From IMG/VR virus record IMGVR_UViG_3300035034_001260, positions 1 through 31,896 of that record: 31,896 nucleotides of DNA; one strand, given 5' to 3'. Source of the stretch: a virus. Both the position numbers and the translations under genes were made by a program. The notes under the pieces are model-generated. The model worked only from the letters and a program-made list of their open reading frames with translations, did not search any database and was not told where the DNA came from. Below, one piece after another: positions 7,282 to 14,977 of this stretch; the first letter of the stretch is position 1, and every line of letters starts with the position of its first letter.

Positions 7282-7722
7282 TTGAATGATGATATTAATA
7301 TAACAATTGTTTATAATAGCATATATATGTATAAAATGATTATAAATAGTTATGTAAAAGATTTTAGAAATAATAAGACAGTGTTTATTAAAGATTTAAA
7401 TACTTTTAGAAAGTTAATTAATATTACTAAAGATAATCAAATATATGTAGATAATTATGCAAATAGTATAGTTATAGAAAATTCAAGAGAAGATCCTAAT
7501 CCTGTAAATAAATATATTAAAAATTATTTAAATATAATATATAATGAAAATTGTTTTATTTTTTATAATAGGTGGTACAATAAAATTTTTATAATAATGA
7601 AAGAAGATCTTTCAGAGATAGAATGGAAAAAGTTAAAGATGGAGATTGATATTAAATTTAAACCTAAAAGAATTCCCTGGGAGGATGAATATGATGAAGA
7701 ACCTGAGTATAGGAAAAGTTAG
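7282..7722 (+). CDS. Hypothetical protein, tandem paralogue family member 2
   Basis: About 146 aa from TTG at 7282; TTG at 7276, directly after the previous stop, is the alternative. The SD is weak (GTGGTGATTG), so re-initiation from the previous gene is likely. It has a divergent first motif (VFIKDLNTFRKLI) and a clear second motif (WKKLKMEIDIKFKPKR near residue 120). An acidic tail (EDEYDEEPEYRKS) follows, whose coding sequence overlaps the SD and start of the next gene. Function unknown. Confidence 0.7.
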   Translation: MNDDINITIVYNSIYMYKMIINSYVKDFRNNKTVFIKDLNTFRKLINITKDNQIYVDNYANSIVIENSREDPNPVNKYIKNYLNIIYNENCFIFYNRWYNKIFIIMKEDLSEIEWKKLKMEIDIKFKPKRIPWEDEYDEEPEYRKS

Positions 7723-8023
7723 TAATAAATATGATATAAAAATAAATAAAATATATGGTATACTTTCAATAGCAAGTAGTGGAGTTATTAGTGATGTAAG
7801 ATTTGAAATTATAGAAGAGTATGATAGTTTTAAAAAATTTATGAAATTTAGGTTTGTAGAAGAAAATACTTTTAAGCTAAATGGATATACATTTATTATT
7901 TTTGGAAATAGTTATTATGCAGGTATATTAGATATTGATGATCCTAAAATACTTAAAAGAATACTTATGGAATTAAAACTAAAACCCAAGAAATCTAAAA
8001 TTACTAAAAAGGTTGAATGGTAA
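7691..8023 (+). CDS. Hypothetical protein, tandem paralogue family member 3
   Basis: 110 aa. ATG at 7691 (or 7694) chosen because the SD GGGAGG at 7679-7684 precedes it; the frame is open further upstream but overlaps the previous gene. It carries FEIIEEYDSFKKFM and ILKRILMELKLKPKK, the two family motifs, separated by a hydrophobic strand region (YTFIIFGNSYYAGIL). It overlaps the previous gene by 32 nt. Function unknown. Confidence 0.72.
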   Translation: MMKNLSIGKVSNKYDIKINKIYGILSIASSGVISDVRFEIIEEYDSFKKFMKFRFVEENTFKLNGYTFIIFGNSYYAGILDIDDPKILKRILMELKLKPKKSKITKKVEW

Positions 8024-8024
8024 T

Positions 8025-8354
8025 ATGAAAATATTATATGGACAAGAAAGAGAACAATATGAAGACCTTTATATATTTGAAACATATGAAGATTTTAAAG
8101 AAAGGTATAATAGAGAAGAAAACTTATTTGATTTTGCTTCTTTAATGTTTAATATTAAAGGTGAATATAAAATAGAATATAAATTAGAAGAAAAATGGCA
8201 ACCATTTCATTTTGTTGAAAGTGAAGGTAATTATTATATAAGTAAAGAATTTGGAAGAGGAGGAAAATCATTTCAGTTATCTAAAGAATACTTAGATAAT
8301 AAAGACTTTAGTAAGATAGTAATGGAGCTTAAATTATCTAGAGGAGTTGATTGA
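8025..8354 (+). CDS. Hypothetical protein, tandem paralogue family member 4
   Basis: 109 aa. ATG at 8025 lies 12 nt after AAAAAGG and next to the previous stop codon (8023). It has YIFETYEDFKERY near residue 16 and DFSKIVMELKLSRG at the C-terminus, the family motifs, with a Gly-rich stretch (EFGRGGKSF) between. The motif-to-motif distance differs from the neighbours, so the middle of the family evolves freely. Function unknown. Confidence 0.72.
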   Translation: MKILYGQEREQYEDLYIFETYEDFKERYNREENLFDFASLMFNIKGEYKIEYKLEEKWQPFHFVESEGNYYISKEFGRGGKSFQLSKEYLDNKDFSKIVMELKLSRGVD

Positions 8355-8379
8355 AATTAAATATGTAGGAAAAATAATT

Positions 8380-8820
8380 ATGACTACTTATGAAGATTTA
8401 GACCTACAAAAAATTAAAAGATATGATATAAATTTAGAGGAATGGATTGATATAAAGGATAATCCATATATAAAACATATTCTAAAATTAAATAAAGAAA
8501 AATCCAATCAAGTTGATAAATTAAGTGGAGAAGTTTATAATGAACGGTTTAAATTAATTGAAAATTACAATGATTTCATGGATGTTAAAGGAAAAGAGAA
8601 AGTTTCTTATAGCTATAAAATAGGTGGAGTAGAACTTACTAATTCTTTTAATAGCTATCTAGAAATGTATCAGTCTTATACTAATAAAAATAGTATTATA
8701 TTAACTCCTAAAATAATAAGAACTAATTGCTTAGGATTTATAATTCTAAAAGATAAAATTGATAATAAAATTTTTAAGAAAATAAAAATGGAACTTAAAC
8801 TAAGAAAGGAAGATCTATAA
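8380..8820 (+). CDS. Hypothetical protein, tandem paralogue family member 5
   Basis: 146 aa from ATG at 8380 (SD TAGGA about 10 nt upstream). An upstream TTG at 8347 sits directly on a GAGGAG and is the alternative. The longest copy: an extra N-terminal region of about 60 residues precedes FKLIENYNDFMDVK, and the C-terminus is FKKIKMELKLRKEDL. A hydrophobic strand GFIILKD precedes the last motif, as in the other copies. Function unknown. Confidence 0.72.
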   Translation: MTTYEDLDLQKIKRYDINLEEWIDIKDNPYIKHILKLNKEKSNQVDKLSGEVYNERFKLIENYNDFMDVKGKEKVSYSYKIGGVELTNSFNSYLEMYQSYTNKNSIILTPKIIRTNCLGFIILKDKIDNKIFKKIKMELKLRKEDL

Positions 8821-9021
8821 ATGGTAATTATGTCGGTAATTATTTTCTTATTTACCATCTATAATATGTATTATTCATTTAAGAATGTAAAAAACACTGT
8901 AGATTTTATAGAAAAAGCTCAAGAGGATTTTATAATTGAGTTTCCACCTAATATGTACATTCAAGCATTAGCTGATATACTAATGATTATTTTTATAATT
9001 ATGTATTGGAACACATTATAA
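8821..9021 (+). CDS. Small membrane protein with two predicted transmembrane segments
   Basis: 66 aa, ATG at 8821 with SD AAAGGAAG inside the end of the previous gene. Residues 3-20 (IMSVIIFLFTIYNMYYSF) and 47-64 (ALADILMIIFIIMYW) are hydrophobic helices. A charged loop (residues 21-45, KNVKNTVDFIEKAQEDF) lies between them. No lysis-protein signature such as the holin dual-start motif is clear. Possible roles include membrane attachment of phage functions or superinfection effects. Both are speculation. Confidence 0.7.
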   Translation: MVIMSVIIFLFTIYNMYYSFKNVKNTVDFIEKAQEDFIIEFPPNMYIQALADILMIIFIIMYWNTL

Positions 9022-9034
9022 AGGAGGAATAATA

Positions 9035-9343
9035 ATGATTGATATTACAGATCACAATAATTATAATTATCTAAGGAAACCTATAAAGAAAATATTTAAA
9101 AGAAATATTAATAGATTTGATAAATATTATTTATTAACTGATTTTGAATTAGTTGAATTTAAAGAGGTTGGAATTTATATTAATAGTGAAGATGAACCAT
9201 TTCTTCCATTTACTATAGATGATGTTACTATTTTTGCTAATACTATCTCTAAAAATATATATCTCTTTCATAGGAAAAGAACTACTAATAAGAAATATTA
9301 TAAATTATTAGATATATTAGAAAATAAGTATGACTATCAATAA
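9035..9343 (+). CDS. Hypothetical protein
   Basis: 102 aa, ATG at 9035 after a good SD (AAAGGAGGAATAATA). Starts MIDITDHNNYNYLRKP, has an acidic middle with hydrophobic strands (FLPFTIDDVTIFANTI) and a Lys/Tyr-rich C-terminus. It is the last gene of the small-gene operon and does not show the paralogue motifs. No terminator is visible before the next gene, which has its own promoter-like site. Confidence 0.72.
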   Translation: MIDITDHNNYNYLRKPIKKIFKRNINRFDKYYLLTDFELVEFKEVGIYINSEDEPFLPFTIDDVTIFANTISKNIYLFHRKRTTNKKYYKLLDILENKYDYQ

Positions 9344-9365
9344 TTTAAATTAAAAAATAGTTAAT

Positions 9366-9377
9366 AACAACCTAATA
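9366..9377 (+). promoter_or_regulatory. AACA-N6-TA promoter-like site for the Rad50/gp46-like gene
   Basis: AACA at 9366-9369 and TA at 9376-9377, about 30 nt before the ATG at 9407. Confidence 0.5.
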
Positions 9378-9406
9378 TAAAATAAATTATGGGGTGATTT
9401 AATTAA

Positions 9407-12172
9407 ATGTCTAAAATTTGGATATCGTATATAGAGCTTGAAAACATGATAGGGATATGGTCAGGAATGAAAAAGAAAAAATTTAGTTTAGAGTTCCCTG
9501 ATCCTGATACTCTAGATAGTCCTATTTATTTACTACAAGGAAATAATGGTTCTGGTAAGACTACTTTATTGTCATTCTTAACACCTTTTTTAGATACACA
9601 TGACAGTAGAAAAAATTTAGTATTAGAAGGTGAAGAAGGGTACAAAGAAATTCACATAATGAAAGATGCTGATAAGTATGTAATTCAGCATTATTATAAG
9701 GATAATGGTAATAAATCTTACATTCAGAAAAATGGTGAAGAGTTAAATCCTAAAGGTTTAAGAGGGGAATTTAAAGATATAGTTAAAAAAGAGTTAGGCG
9801 TAGAAGAAGATTACTTTAAGATTGGTAGAATAGGTAATAATGTTACTAATTTTATAGATATGCCTACTGCTGAAAGAAAAAGATATATCAATAAGTTTAT
9901 ACCTAATATTGATGATTTCTTAGAAGCATTTAAAAATGCTAAGGAAAACTATGATGATCTTAAGAATGAAATAAAGTTCATTGCAGATCAGATAGATAAA
10001 TTAGATGATAAAGAAAATCTATTAATTAGAAAAGAATCTCTTGAAGGTAGAATAGAAGTACTTCAAGAATCAATTGACGAAATTAATAGCGAGATCAATA
10101 AGAATAAAGGTAAAATTGAAGAGATAGATAAGTCAGAAGATCTAATTAATAATGGAAATCCTTTAAAAGAAGAGTATGAAACTGCTAAGAAAGAATATAA
10201 AAAAGCAGATGAAAGTTACAATCAGTATGTAACTAAGTTTCCTTCTATAATGGATATGGATCTAGAAACTATTGATAATTCTATTAATTCTAGTAAAGAA
10301 TCATTAGCTAGTATGAAAGAAAAATTAGAGAGTAAGAGTAATGAAGGAAAAAGACTTAAAAAAGAAATTCAAGAATTAAAGAATGATATTAAAGAAAAGA
10401 AAGACAGAATTTCCAATCTAGAGTCTGATAATTCTTTAGATGATTTAAAAGAAATGAAGAAAAGAAAAGAAAATCAATTAGAAAATAAGCAAGAAACTCT
10501 TGATAATTTTGAAATAAAAGTACCGTCTGGAATAGATAACTCTAAGTTGTTTGAAATTAAAAATGTGTTAGAAAACGCTGAAGAAACTGTTAGAAAAGTA
10601 AAGAGAGAAAAAAATGATGAGTTTATTAATAAGATATTTGAATTAATAGATAATAATAATTTTGATGATGAAATATTAGAAAGTAAGTTAAAAGTTGCTA
10701 AAAGAACTACTGGAAGAATAGAAGATAATATTAATAGTCTTAATTCTGAAAGAGATATATTAGAAGAGCATATGAAACAAAAGAAAATACTAAAGAAGAG
10801 ACCTGAAGATTGTGACATTGATGGTTGTCCTTTTATTAGAAATGCTTTAAGATATAAAGACGTTGATAAAAGACTAGAGGAAAAAGATAATAAAATAAGT
10901 GAAGAAGAAAAGGCTATGGAAAACGCTACTAAAGAAGAAGAAACTTATTCTGAAATCCTCTCTATTTATAATTCATTAAATAAACACTATGATAAGATAA
11001 AAGATCATATGGAAGTATTTATGAAAGTTGGTCTTAATAATTATCTTAATACTTTTGAAAAATTCTCTAAATTAATAGATGCTCCTAATAAGAGACTTAA
11101 TATGATTTTTAATATAGAAGACATGGTAGAGTATGTTCAGGTTAAAAAAGATGTTAATGATTTAGTAACTAAGATTGATACTATAGATGAAAAGATTGAA
11201 ATGATGGAAAAGCAGGATGAAATAATTAATGATCTTAATGAAGACCTAGATAAAATAATAGATAACAAAGAGAAAAAAGAAGATGAATATGAAGAAGTCA
11301 AAGAAAAGTTCTCTGATTATAAGAAAGCTGTTAAGAAACTTAAAGATAAGCTTTCTATATATAATAATGTAAAAGAATTCTTAGAAGAAAAGAATAAGAA
11401 TAAAAAGATTATGTCAGAAACTAAAGATAAATATGAAGAATATGAAGATAAGATTGAAAAAATAACTGAAATCCAAAAGACTATAGAATCTAAAGAAGAC
11501 TCTCTTAAAGAAAAAGAAGATAAAATAAATCCTTTAAAAGAAGAACTGGATGAAGTTAACACTGATATTAATAAGTTAGAAGATTTTAAAGAGAGAAAAG
11601 AAAAAGTTAAGGAAGATTATCATACTGCAGAAATAGTTAAAGAAGCATTAGATCCTATTAGAGGAATACCTCTATTCTTTATTGATGGATATCTTAAAGA
11701 AACTTCTAAGATTGCTAATGATTTACTTGATATCTCTCATAAAGGTAAATTTAGAATTAGCTTTGATATTGATGATAAGAATTTCTATATCAGAGTTCAT
11801 AAAGATGATGGAACTATGGTGGATGATATATCAGAAACTAGTCAGGGTGAAGAAGCATTATCATCCGTAAGTCTTTCATTTGCTCTTATCGAACAAGGTA
11901 TAGATGAATATAATATACTTCAGTTAGATGAGGTTGATGGAACTCTTTCTGGTATTAATAGAAGAAGTTTCTTAACTATGATGGAGAAGCAGATAGAAAA
12001 GTTAAATGTAAATCAACTATTTATTATTTCTCATAATAAAGAATTTGATGCTTATCCTATTAATTTAATATTATTAAAAGAGCATGAAGTTCCTGTAGAT
12101 GATGAAAGCTATATCGAAAATAAAAATATTGTCTATGATATTTATGAAGATAATAAAGAAAAAGTATCATAA
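9407..12172 (+). CDS. Rad50/SbcC/T4 gp46-like SMC-family ATPase
   Basis: 921 aa, ATG at 9407 with SD GGGGTGATT. The N-terminal ATPase lobe has Walker A GNNGSGKTT (45-53). About 600 residues of charged heptad-like coiled coil follow, interrupted near the middle by a two-cysteine hook CDIDGC (C469, C474; spacing CX4C rather than the usual CXXC). The C-terminal lobe has the ABC signature TSQGEEALSS (S812-E815) and Walker B LQLDEVDG (D841, E842), then IISHNKEFD as the switch histidine. This is the layout of the ATPase partner of Mre11/SbcD/gp47 nucleases, used in DNA end processing and recombination-dependent replication. No nuclease partner gene lies in the window. Confidence 0.88.
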   Translation: MSKIWISYIELENMIGIWSGMKKKKFSLEFPDPDTLDSPIYLLQGNNGSGKTTLLSFLTPFLDTHDSRKNLVLEGEEGYKEIHIMKDADKYVIQHYYKDNGNKSYIQKNGEELNPKGLRGEFKDIVKKELGVEEDYFKIGRIGNNVTNFIDMPTAERKRYINKFIPNIDDFLEAFKNAKENYDDLKNEIKFIADQIDKLDDKENLLIRKESLEGRIEVLQESIDEINSEINKNKGKIEEIDKSEDLINNGNPLKEEYETAKKEYKKADESYNQYVTKFPSIMDMDLETIDNSINSSKESLASMKEKLESKSNEGKRLKKEIQELKNDIKEKKDRISNLESDNSLDDLKEMKKRKENQLENKQETLDNFEIKVPSGIDNSKLFEIKNVLENAEETVRKVKREKNDEFINKIFELIDNNNFDDEILESKLKVAKRTTGRIEDNINSLNSERDILEEHMKQKKILKKRPEDCDIDGCPFIRNALRYKDVDKRLEEKDNKISEEEKAMENATKEEETYSEILSIYNSLNKHYDKIKDHMEVFMKVGLNNYLNTFEKFSKLIDAPNKRLNMIFNIEDMVEYVQVKKDVNDLVTKIDTIDEKIEMMEKQDEIINDLNEDLDKIIDNKEKKEDEYEEVKEKFSDYKKAVKKLKDKLSIYNNVKEFLEEKNKNKKIMSETKDKYEEYEDKIEKITEIQKTIESKEDSLKEKEDKINPLKEELDEVNTDINKLEDFKERKEKVKEDYHTAEIVKEALDPIRGIPLFFIDGYLKETSKIANDLLDISHKGKFRISFDIDDKNFYIRVHKDDGTMVDDISETSQGEEALSSVSLSFALIEQGIDEYNILQLDEVDGTLSGINRRSFLTMMEKQIEKLNVNQLFIISHNKEFDAYPINLILLKEHEVPVDDESYIENKNIVYDIYEDNKEKVS

Positions 12173-12195
12173 ATTAAATAAGGAGCGGATTAATA

Positions 12196-12408
12196 TTGGG
12201 AAAAGAGTTAAAATTATACAGAATAAGATTTCTAAAAACTCATGATACAGTTTATAAAATGGTAGTATCTTCTAAAGATTCTGATGAATTAGAAGAATAT
12301 TGGAGTAAACAGATGATAGATGAAGGAGAATACCATTTTGGCTGTTATGCTACTGAAATAGACGAAGTAGATGGATATAAAATAGAAATAGGAGAAAAAG
12401 TATCATAA
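12196..12408 (+). CDS. Small hypothetical protein
   Basis: 70 aa, TTG at 12196 with SD AAGGAGC 9-10 nt upstream. Beta strand RIRFLKTHDTVYKMVVSS, helix DSDELEEYWSKQMID, then strands ending in KIEIGEKVS. No family recognised. It is co-transcribed with the ATPase gene (23 nt apart) and followed by a terminator. The last codons of both genes share a 16-bp identical stretch, perhaps by chance. Confidence 0.72.
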   Translation: MGKELKLYRIRFLKTHDTVYKMVVSSKDSDELEEYWSKQMIDEGEYHFGCYATEIDEVDGYKIEIGEKVS

Positions 12409-12418
12409 AATTAATTAA

Positions 12419-12475
12419 AATAGAGTTATATAAGAAAATATTATATAACTCTATTATTTCTTTTTCTTATTTTTT
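12419..12475 (+). terminator. Rho-independent terminator of the Rad50-like operon
   Basis: Perfect 15-bp stem (12419-12433 with 12441-12455), 7-nt loop, followed by a U-rich run. Very strong. Confidence 0.92.
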
Positions 12476-12498
12476 AGCAGGAATTTATGATTTTTCTC

Positions 12499-12543
12499 AG
12501 AATAAATAAAATAAGAGCATAACCTGATATAGGTTATACTCTT
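12499..12543 (-). terminator. Rho-independent terminator of HU
   Basis: 13-bp stem (12513-12525 with 12531-12543). It has a G-U pair on the minus strand but a C-A mismatch on the plus strand, so it favours minus-strand transcripts. It is followed by ATTTTATTTATT. Confidence 0.8.
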
Positions 12544-12592
12544 ATAATTTTGTTCTAGCTTAATCATTTTTGTCACTGTGAAAATTTTATAT

Positions 12593-12868
12593 TTAGTTTA
12601 CAGCTTCTTTAAGTGCTTTACTAGCACGTAAATAAACTTGTGTGTTTGCTTCAATCATAATCTTTTCACCAGTCTGAGGATTGCGACCTTCACGTGCTCC
12701 AACTTCTTTAGTACGAAGTGTACCTAAGTTTTGGATACGAATTTCACCATTATCTACTAATAGATCAGTAGTAGCACCTACAATAGCTTTTACCATTTCT
12801 CTAGCGTGCTTCTTAGTGCAATCTTGCTCCCCAGCAACCTTGTTAATTAAATCTTTTGTTGAAATCAT
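12593..12868 (-). CDS. HU/IHF-family DNA-binding protein
   Basis: 91 aa, normal HU length, ATG at 12868 after SD AAGGGGGAAAATAAA. It shows the full family pattern: helical N-terminus STKDLINKVAGEQDCTKKHAREMV, then GEIRIQNLGTLRTKEVGAREGRNPQTGEKI (the beta-arm with RNPQTG) and a C-terminal helix ASKALKEAVN. HU binds and bends DNA. Phage copies may help package or organise the viral chromosome or replace the host protein. The base composition is noticeably less AT-rich than its neighbours, consistent with strong expression or acquisition from a bacterium. It has its own promoter-like site and terminator, so it is a single-gene unit. Confidence 0.95.
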   Translation of the reverse strand: MISTKDLINKVAGEQDCTKKHAREMVKAIVGATTDLLVDNGEIRIQNLGTLRTKEVGAREGRNPQTGEKIMIEANTQVYLRASKALKEAVN

Positions 12869-12911
12869 TTTATTTTCCCCCTTATATGAGTTTGTAATTT
12901 TGTGTTTTTAT

Positions 12912-12923
12912 TATATTATTGTT
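12912..12923 (-). promoter_or_regulatory. AACA-N6-TA promoter-like site for HU
   Basis: AACA at 12923-12920 and TA at 12913-12912, about 44 nt before the ATG at 12868. Confidence 0.5.
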
Positions 12924-12950
12924 AGTTAATTTAGTTTTATCAAGGGAAAA

Positions 12951-12962
12951 AACAAAAATATA
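12951..12962 (+). promoter_or_regulatory. AACA-N6-TA promoter-like site for RNAP beta
   Basis: AACA at 12951-12954 and TA at 12961-12962, about 40 nt before the ATG at 13002. It lies back to back with the HU site. Confidence 0.5.
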
Positions 12963-13001
12963 TTATTATATTGATAAAAAACTATAGGAGGTTTATACTC
13001 A

Positions 13002-14486
13002 ATGCGAAAATTTATTAAAAACTATAATAATCCAGAGAAATTTAATGAAGACTTCATCTATATCAAACGGAATGATGATGTTTTAGATTATATTAAACAT
13101 ATTTGTAAAGCATTAGAAGTCTTAGATGGTATTAAATTTCTTGGTGCTTCACTTAATAGCGATGAATCAGAAATAAAACCTAGGGGAAGAGAGAGTTCGG
13201 GGTACTGGGTAGACATTGATGAAAGTAGACTTGATGTTATCTATTTAACATTTGAAGTAAGTAAAAAGGATAAGAAAGAAGTAATTAAAAAGAAATTACT
13301 TTTCCCTAAGCTTATTAATGACTTTTATTTTATAATAGGAAATAATAGATACTATCCTATCCATCAAATTATTGATGCAGCTACCTATGTAACTAAGGAT
13401 GCTGTTAAGTTAAAGACTCTATTAATGCCTTCTTCTGTAAAGAGAAAAGAAACTGTAGTTAAAGATATGGATGAAGAAAAAGAATATGAAGGATTTATAT
13501 TTAAGATTAATCTATTTAGTAAGAAAATTAATGCTTTCCAATACTTTTTTGCTGATAAAGGAATTCAAGGAACTATTGATTACTTTGGATTAACTGAAAA
13601 TGACAGATTTAATATTATTGATGTAGAAGCTCCTCACAAAGATGATTATAAGTATTTCAAGATCAATAATAAGATAAAAATAAAAATTCATGAAGATTTA
13701 ATATCTAAACTTACTATTAGTTTTGTAGCTATGATAATTGAATTAACTAATATTAGAAATGGAGCTGAAGATCTTCAAGATTTAGAATATTGGACTAAGA
13801 AATTAGGTGCGAGAGTTACTAAAAATAATACAGCTCAATTAGATAAAGGTAAAGGAATTTTAATATCATTTAGAAGAGTATTAGATGGTAGTACTAAAAA
13901 CTTATTAAGATTACCTAAAGAAGATAAAGAAGATATGTACTCTATTATGAGATGGATTATTAAAAATTATGATATATTATCTAAGAGAGATAATATGCAT
14001 CTATCTAACAAAAGACTTAGAGTTTATGAATATCTATTATATCCATTATTAAGATACTTTAGCACTAAAACTTATTGGATAATGAATAGAAAGATAGTTA
14101 AGTTTAGTAACCTTAAATCAGTAGTGAATATTTCTCCAGGATATATTTTAAGTAATACTATTAATAATGAATTACTTAGATATTCTAATACAGTAAATGC
14201 TATTGATTTATTCAGTTCTGCACTTAGATTTAGTAAAAGAGGTAAGCAAAGTTATGGTGAAGGAGGAAGAAACGTAGCAACAAAGTATAGAGGAATTCAT
14301 CCAACTTATATTGGAAAGATAGGATTAAATGCTAGTTCTAATAGTGACCCAGGAATGTCAGGTACTTTTACTCCTTTCCTTGAAACTGAAGGATTCTTCT
14401 TTGATGATAAAGCCGAGACTCCTACTTTCACTCATAATAAATTGAAAGAAGGTGTCTTAAATAGCGATGGAGAACCAATATATTAA
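13002..14486 (+). CDS. RNA polymerase beta subunit, N-terminal half
   Basis: 494 aa, ATG at 13002 after TAGGAGG. Several RpoB landmarks appear in order. KLLFPKLINDFYFIIGNN (about 100-117) resembles the PLMT..GtFIiNG block. NMHLSNKRLRVYEYL (about 330) resembles DHLGNRRiRsvgEL. GRNVATKYRGIHPTYIGKIG (about 425-445) followed by NSDPGMSGTFTPF resembles R.vHpShyGRICPiETPEGpNiGL. The protein ends soon after, well short of the lysine and C-terminal beta regions. It therefore matches the N-terminal beta polypeptide of the split multisubunit polymerases of phiKZ/AR9-like phages. Whether it belongs to the virion or the non-virion enzyme cannot be told from this window. Confidence 0.8.
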   Translation: MRKFIKNYNNPEKFNEDFIYIKRNDDVLDYIKHICKALEVLDGIKFLGASLNSDESEIKPRGRESSGYWVDIDESRLDVIYLTFEVSKKDKKEVIKKKLLFPKLINDFYFIIGNNRYYPIHQIIDAATYVTKDAVKLKTLLMPSSVKRKETVVKDMDEEKEYEGFIFKINLFSKKINAFQYFFADKGIQGTIDYFGLTENDRFNIIDVEAPHKDDYKYFKINNKIKIKIHEDLISKLTISFVAMIIELTNIRNGAEDLQDLEYWTKKLGARVTKNNTAQLDKGKGILISFRRVLDGSTKNLLRLPKEDKEDMYSIMRWIIKNYDILSKRDNMHLSNKRLRVYEYLLYPLLRYFSTKTYWIMNRKIVKFSNLKSVVNISPGYILSNTINNELLRYSNTVNAIDLFSSALRFSKRGKQSYGEGGRNVATKYRGIHPTYIGKIGLNASSNSDPGMSGTFTPFLETEGFFFDDKAETPTFTHNKLKEGVLNSDGEPIY

Positions 14487-14775
14487 GAATTTAAAGAAAA
14501 CTATATATAAGATAGAAGTTTATCAAGAAAAGAAAGTATTTAATCTATTCAATATCAAAGTAGATAGACATGAGTTTGAAATATATTATAGAATAGATGA
14601 GGATAGATACTGGTTTAAATCAGATGATAAAGAGCATCATACTAAGAATGGAAAACAAGGATCAGTAGAAATAGTAAGAGGAATTAAGAAAAGGTGTCAA
14701 CACAATGGATATAAAGTAAATATCTTGGTTAAGAATATTGATAGTAAGAAAAGAAAGAAAGGAATATTCTTATAA
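14467..14775 (+). CDS. Hypothetical protein
   Basis: 102 aa, ATG at 14467, overlapping the RNAP beta gene by 20 nt in another frame; a weak SD-like AAGGTG lies about 12 nt upstream. Tyr/Lys-rich beta-type sequence (FNLFNIKVDRHEFEIYYRIDEDRYWF) with a very basic C-terminus (KKRKKGIFL). No recognised domain. The overlap suggests translational coupling to the polymerase subunit and perhaps a related job, but that is inference. Confidence 0.7.
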   Translation: MENQYIKNLKKTIYKIEVYQEKKVFNLFNIKVDRHEFEIYYRIDEDRYWFKSDDKEHHTKNGKQGSVEIVRGIKKRCQHNGYKVNILVKNIDSKKRKKGIFL

Positions 14776-14782
14776 TAAAGTT

Positions 14783-14826
14783 ACCTTAATATCAGTAAAA
14801 TGATATTAAGGTTATTTTTTTTTTTG
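14783..14826 (+). terminator. Rho-independent terminator of the RNAP beta operon
   Basis: Perfect 12-bp stem (14783-14794 with 14801-14812), 6-nt loop, followed by a long T run. Confidence 0.93.
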
Positions 14827-14860
14827 TAAAAAATAAAACCCACTACAATTAAGTAGTGGG
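14827..14860 (-). terminator. Rho-independent terminator of the gene at 14935
   Basis: 8-bp GC-containing stem (CCCACTAC with GTAGTGGG), followed on the minus strand by TTTTATTTTTT. Confidence 0.88.
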
Positions 14861-14908
14861 AAAATTAATTAGGAGTGATCATTATGCATTAAATCTAAGG
14901 GGGAAATA

Positions 14909-14977
14909 ATGTATAATAATTATTATATTGTTTCTTACTCTATCCATACACTCTTTCTTCTACTATTTTTAATATAG
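14909..14977 (+). CDS. Possible 22-aa hydrophobic peptide, antisense to the 3' end of the virion protein gene
   Basis: ATG at 14909 preceded by a near-ideal SD (AAGGGGGAAATA), of the same form as those of real genes here. It encodes MYNNYYIVSYSIHTLFLLLF and two more residues, a single hydrophobic helix. It overlaps the end of the minus-strand gene by 43 nt. Twenty-five nt upstream a second SD (AGGAG) leads into a two-codon ORF (ATG CAT TAA). No promoter is evident between the preceding terminators and this ORF. It could be a remnant or a small membrane peptide. Confidence 0.3.
   Translation: MYNNYYIVSYSIHTLFLLLFLI

Noticed and set aside
10474-11562. Minus-strand ORFs within the Rad50-like gene
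   Set aside because: Ser/Leu/Phe-rich shadows of a Lys/Glu-rich coiled coil; no SD.
12158-12408. 16-bp direct repeat GAAAAAGTATCATAAA at the ends of two adjacent genes
   Set aside because: It could be a duplication footprint or functional, but it is short, AT-rich and encodes the same KVS-stop ending; chance cannot be excluded.
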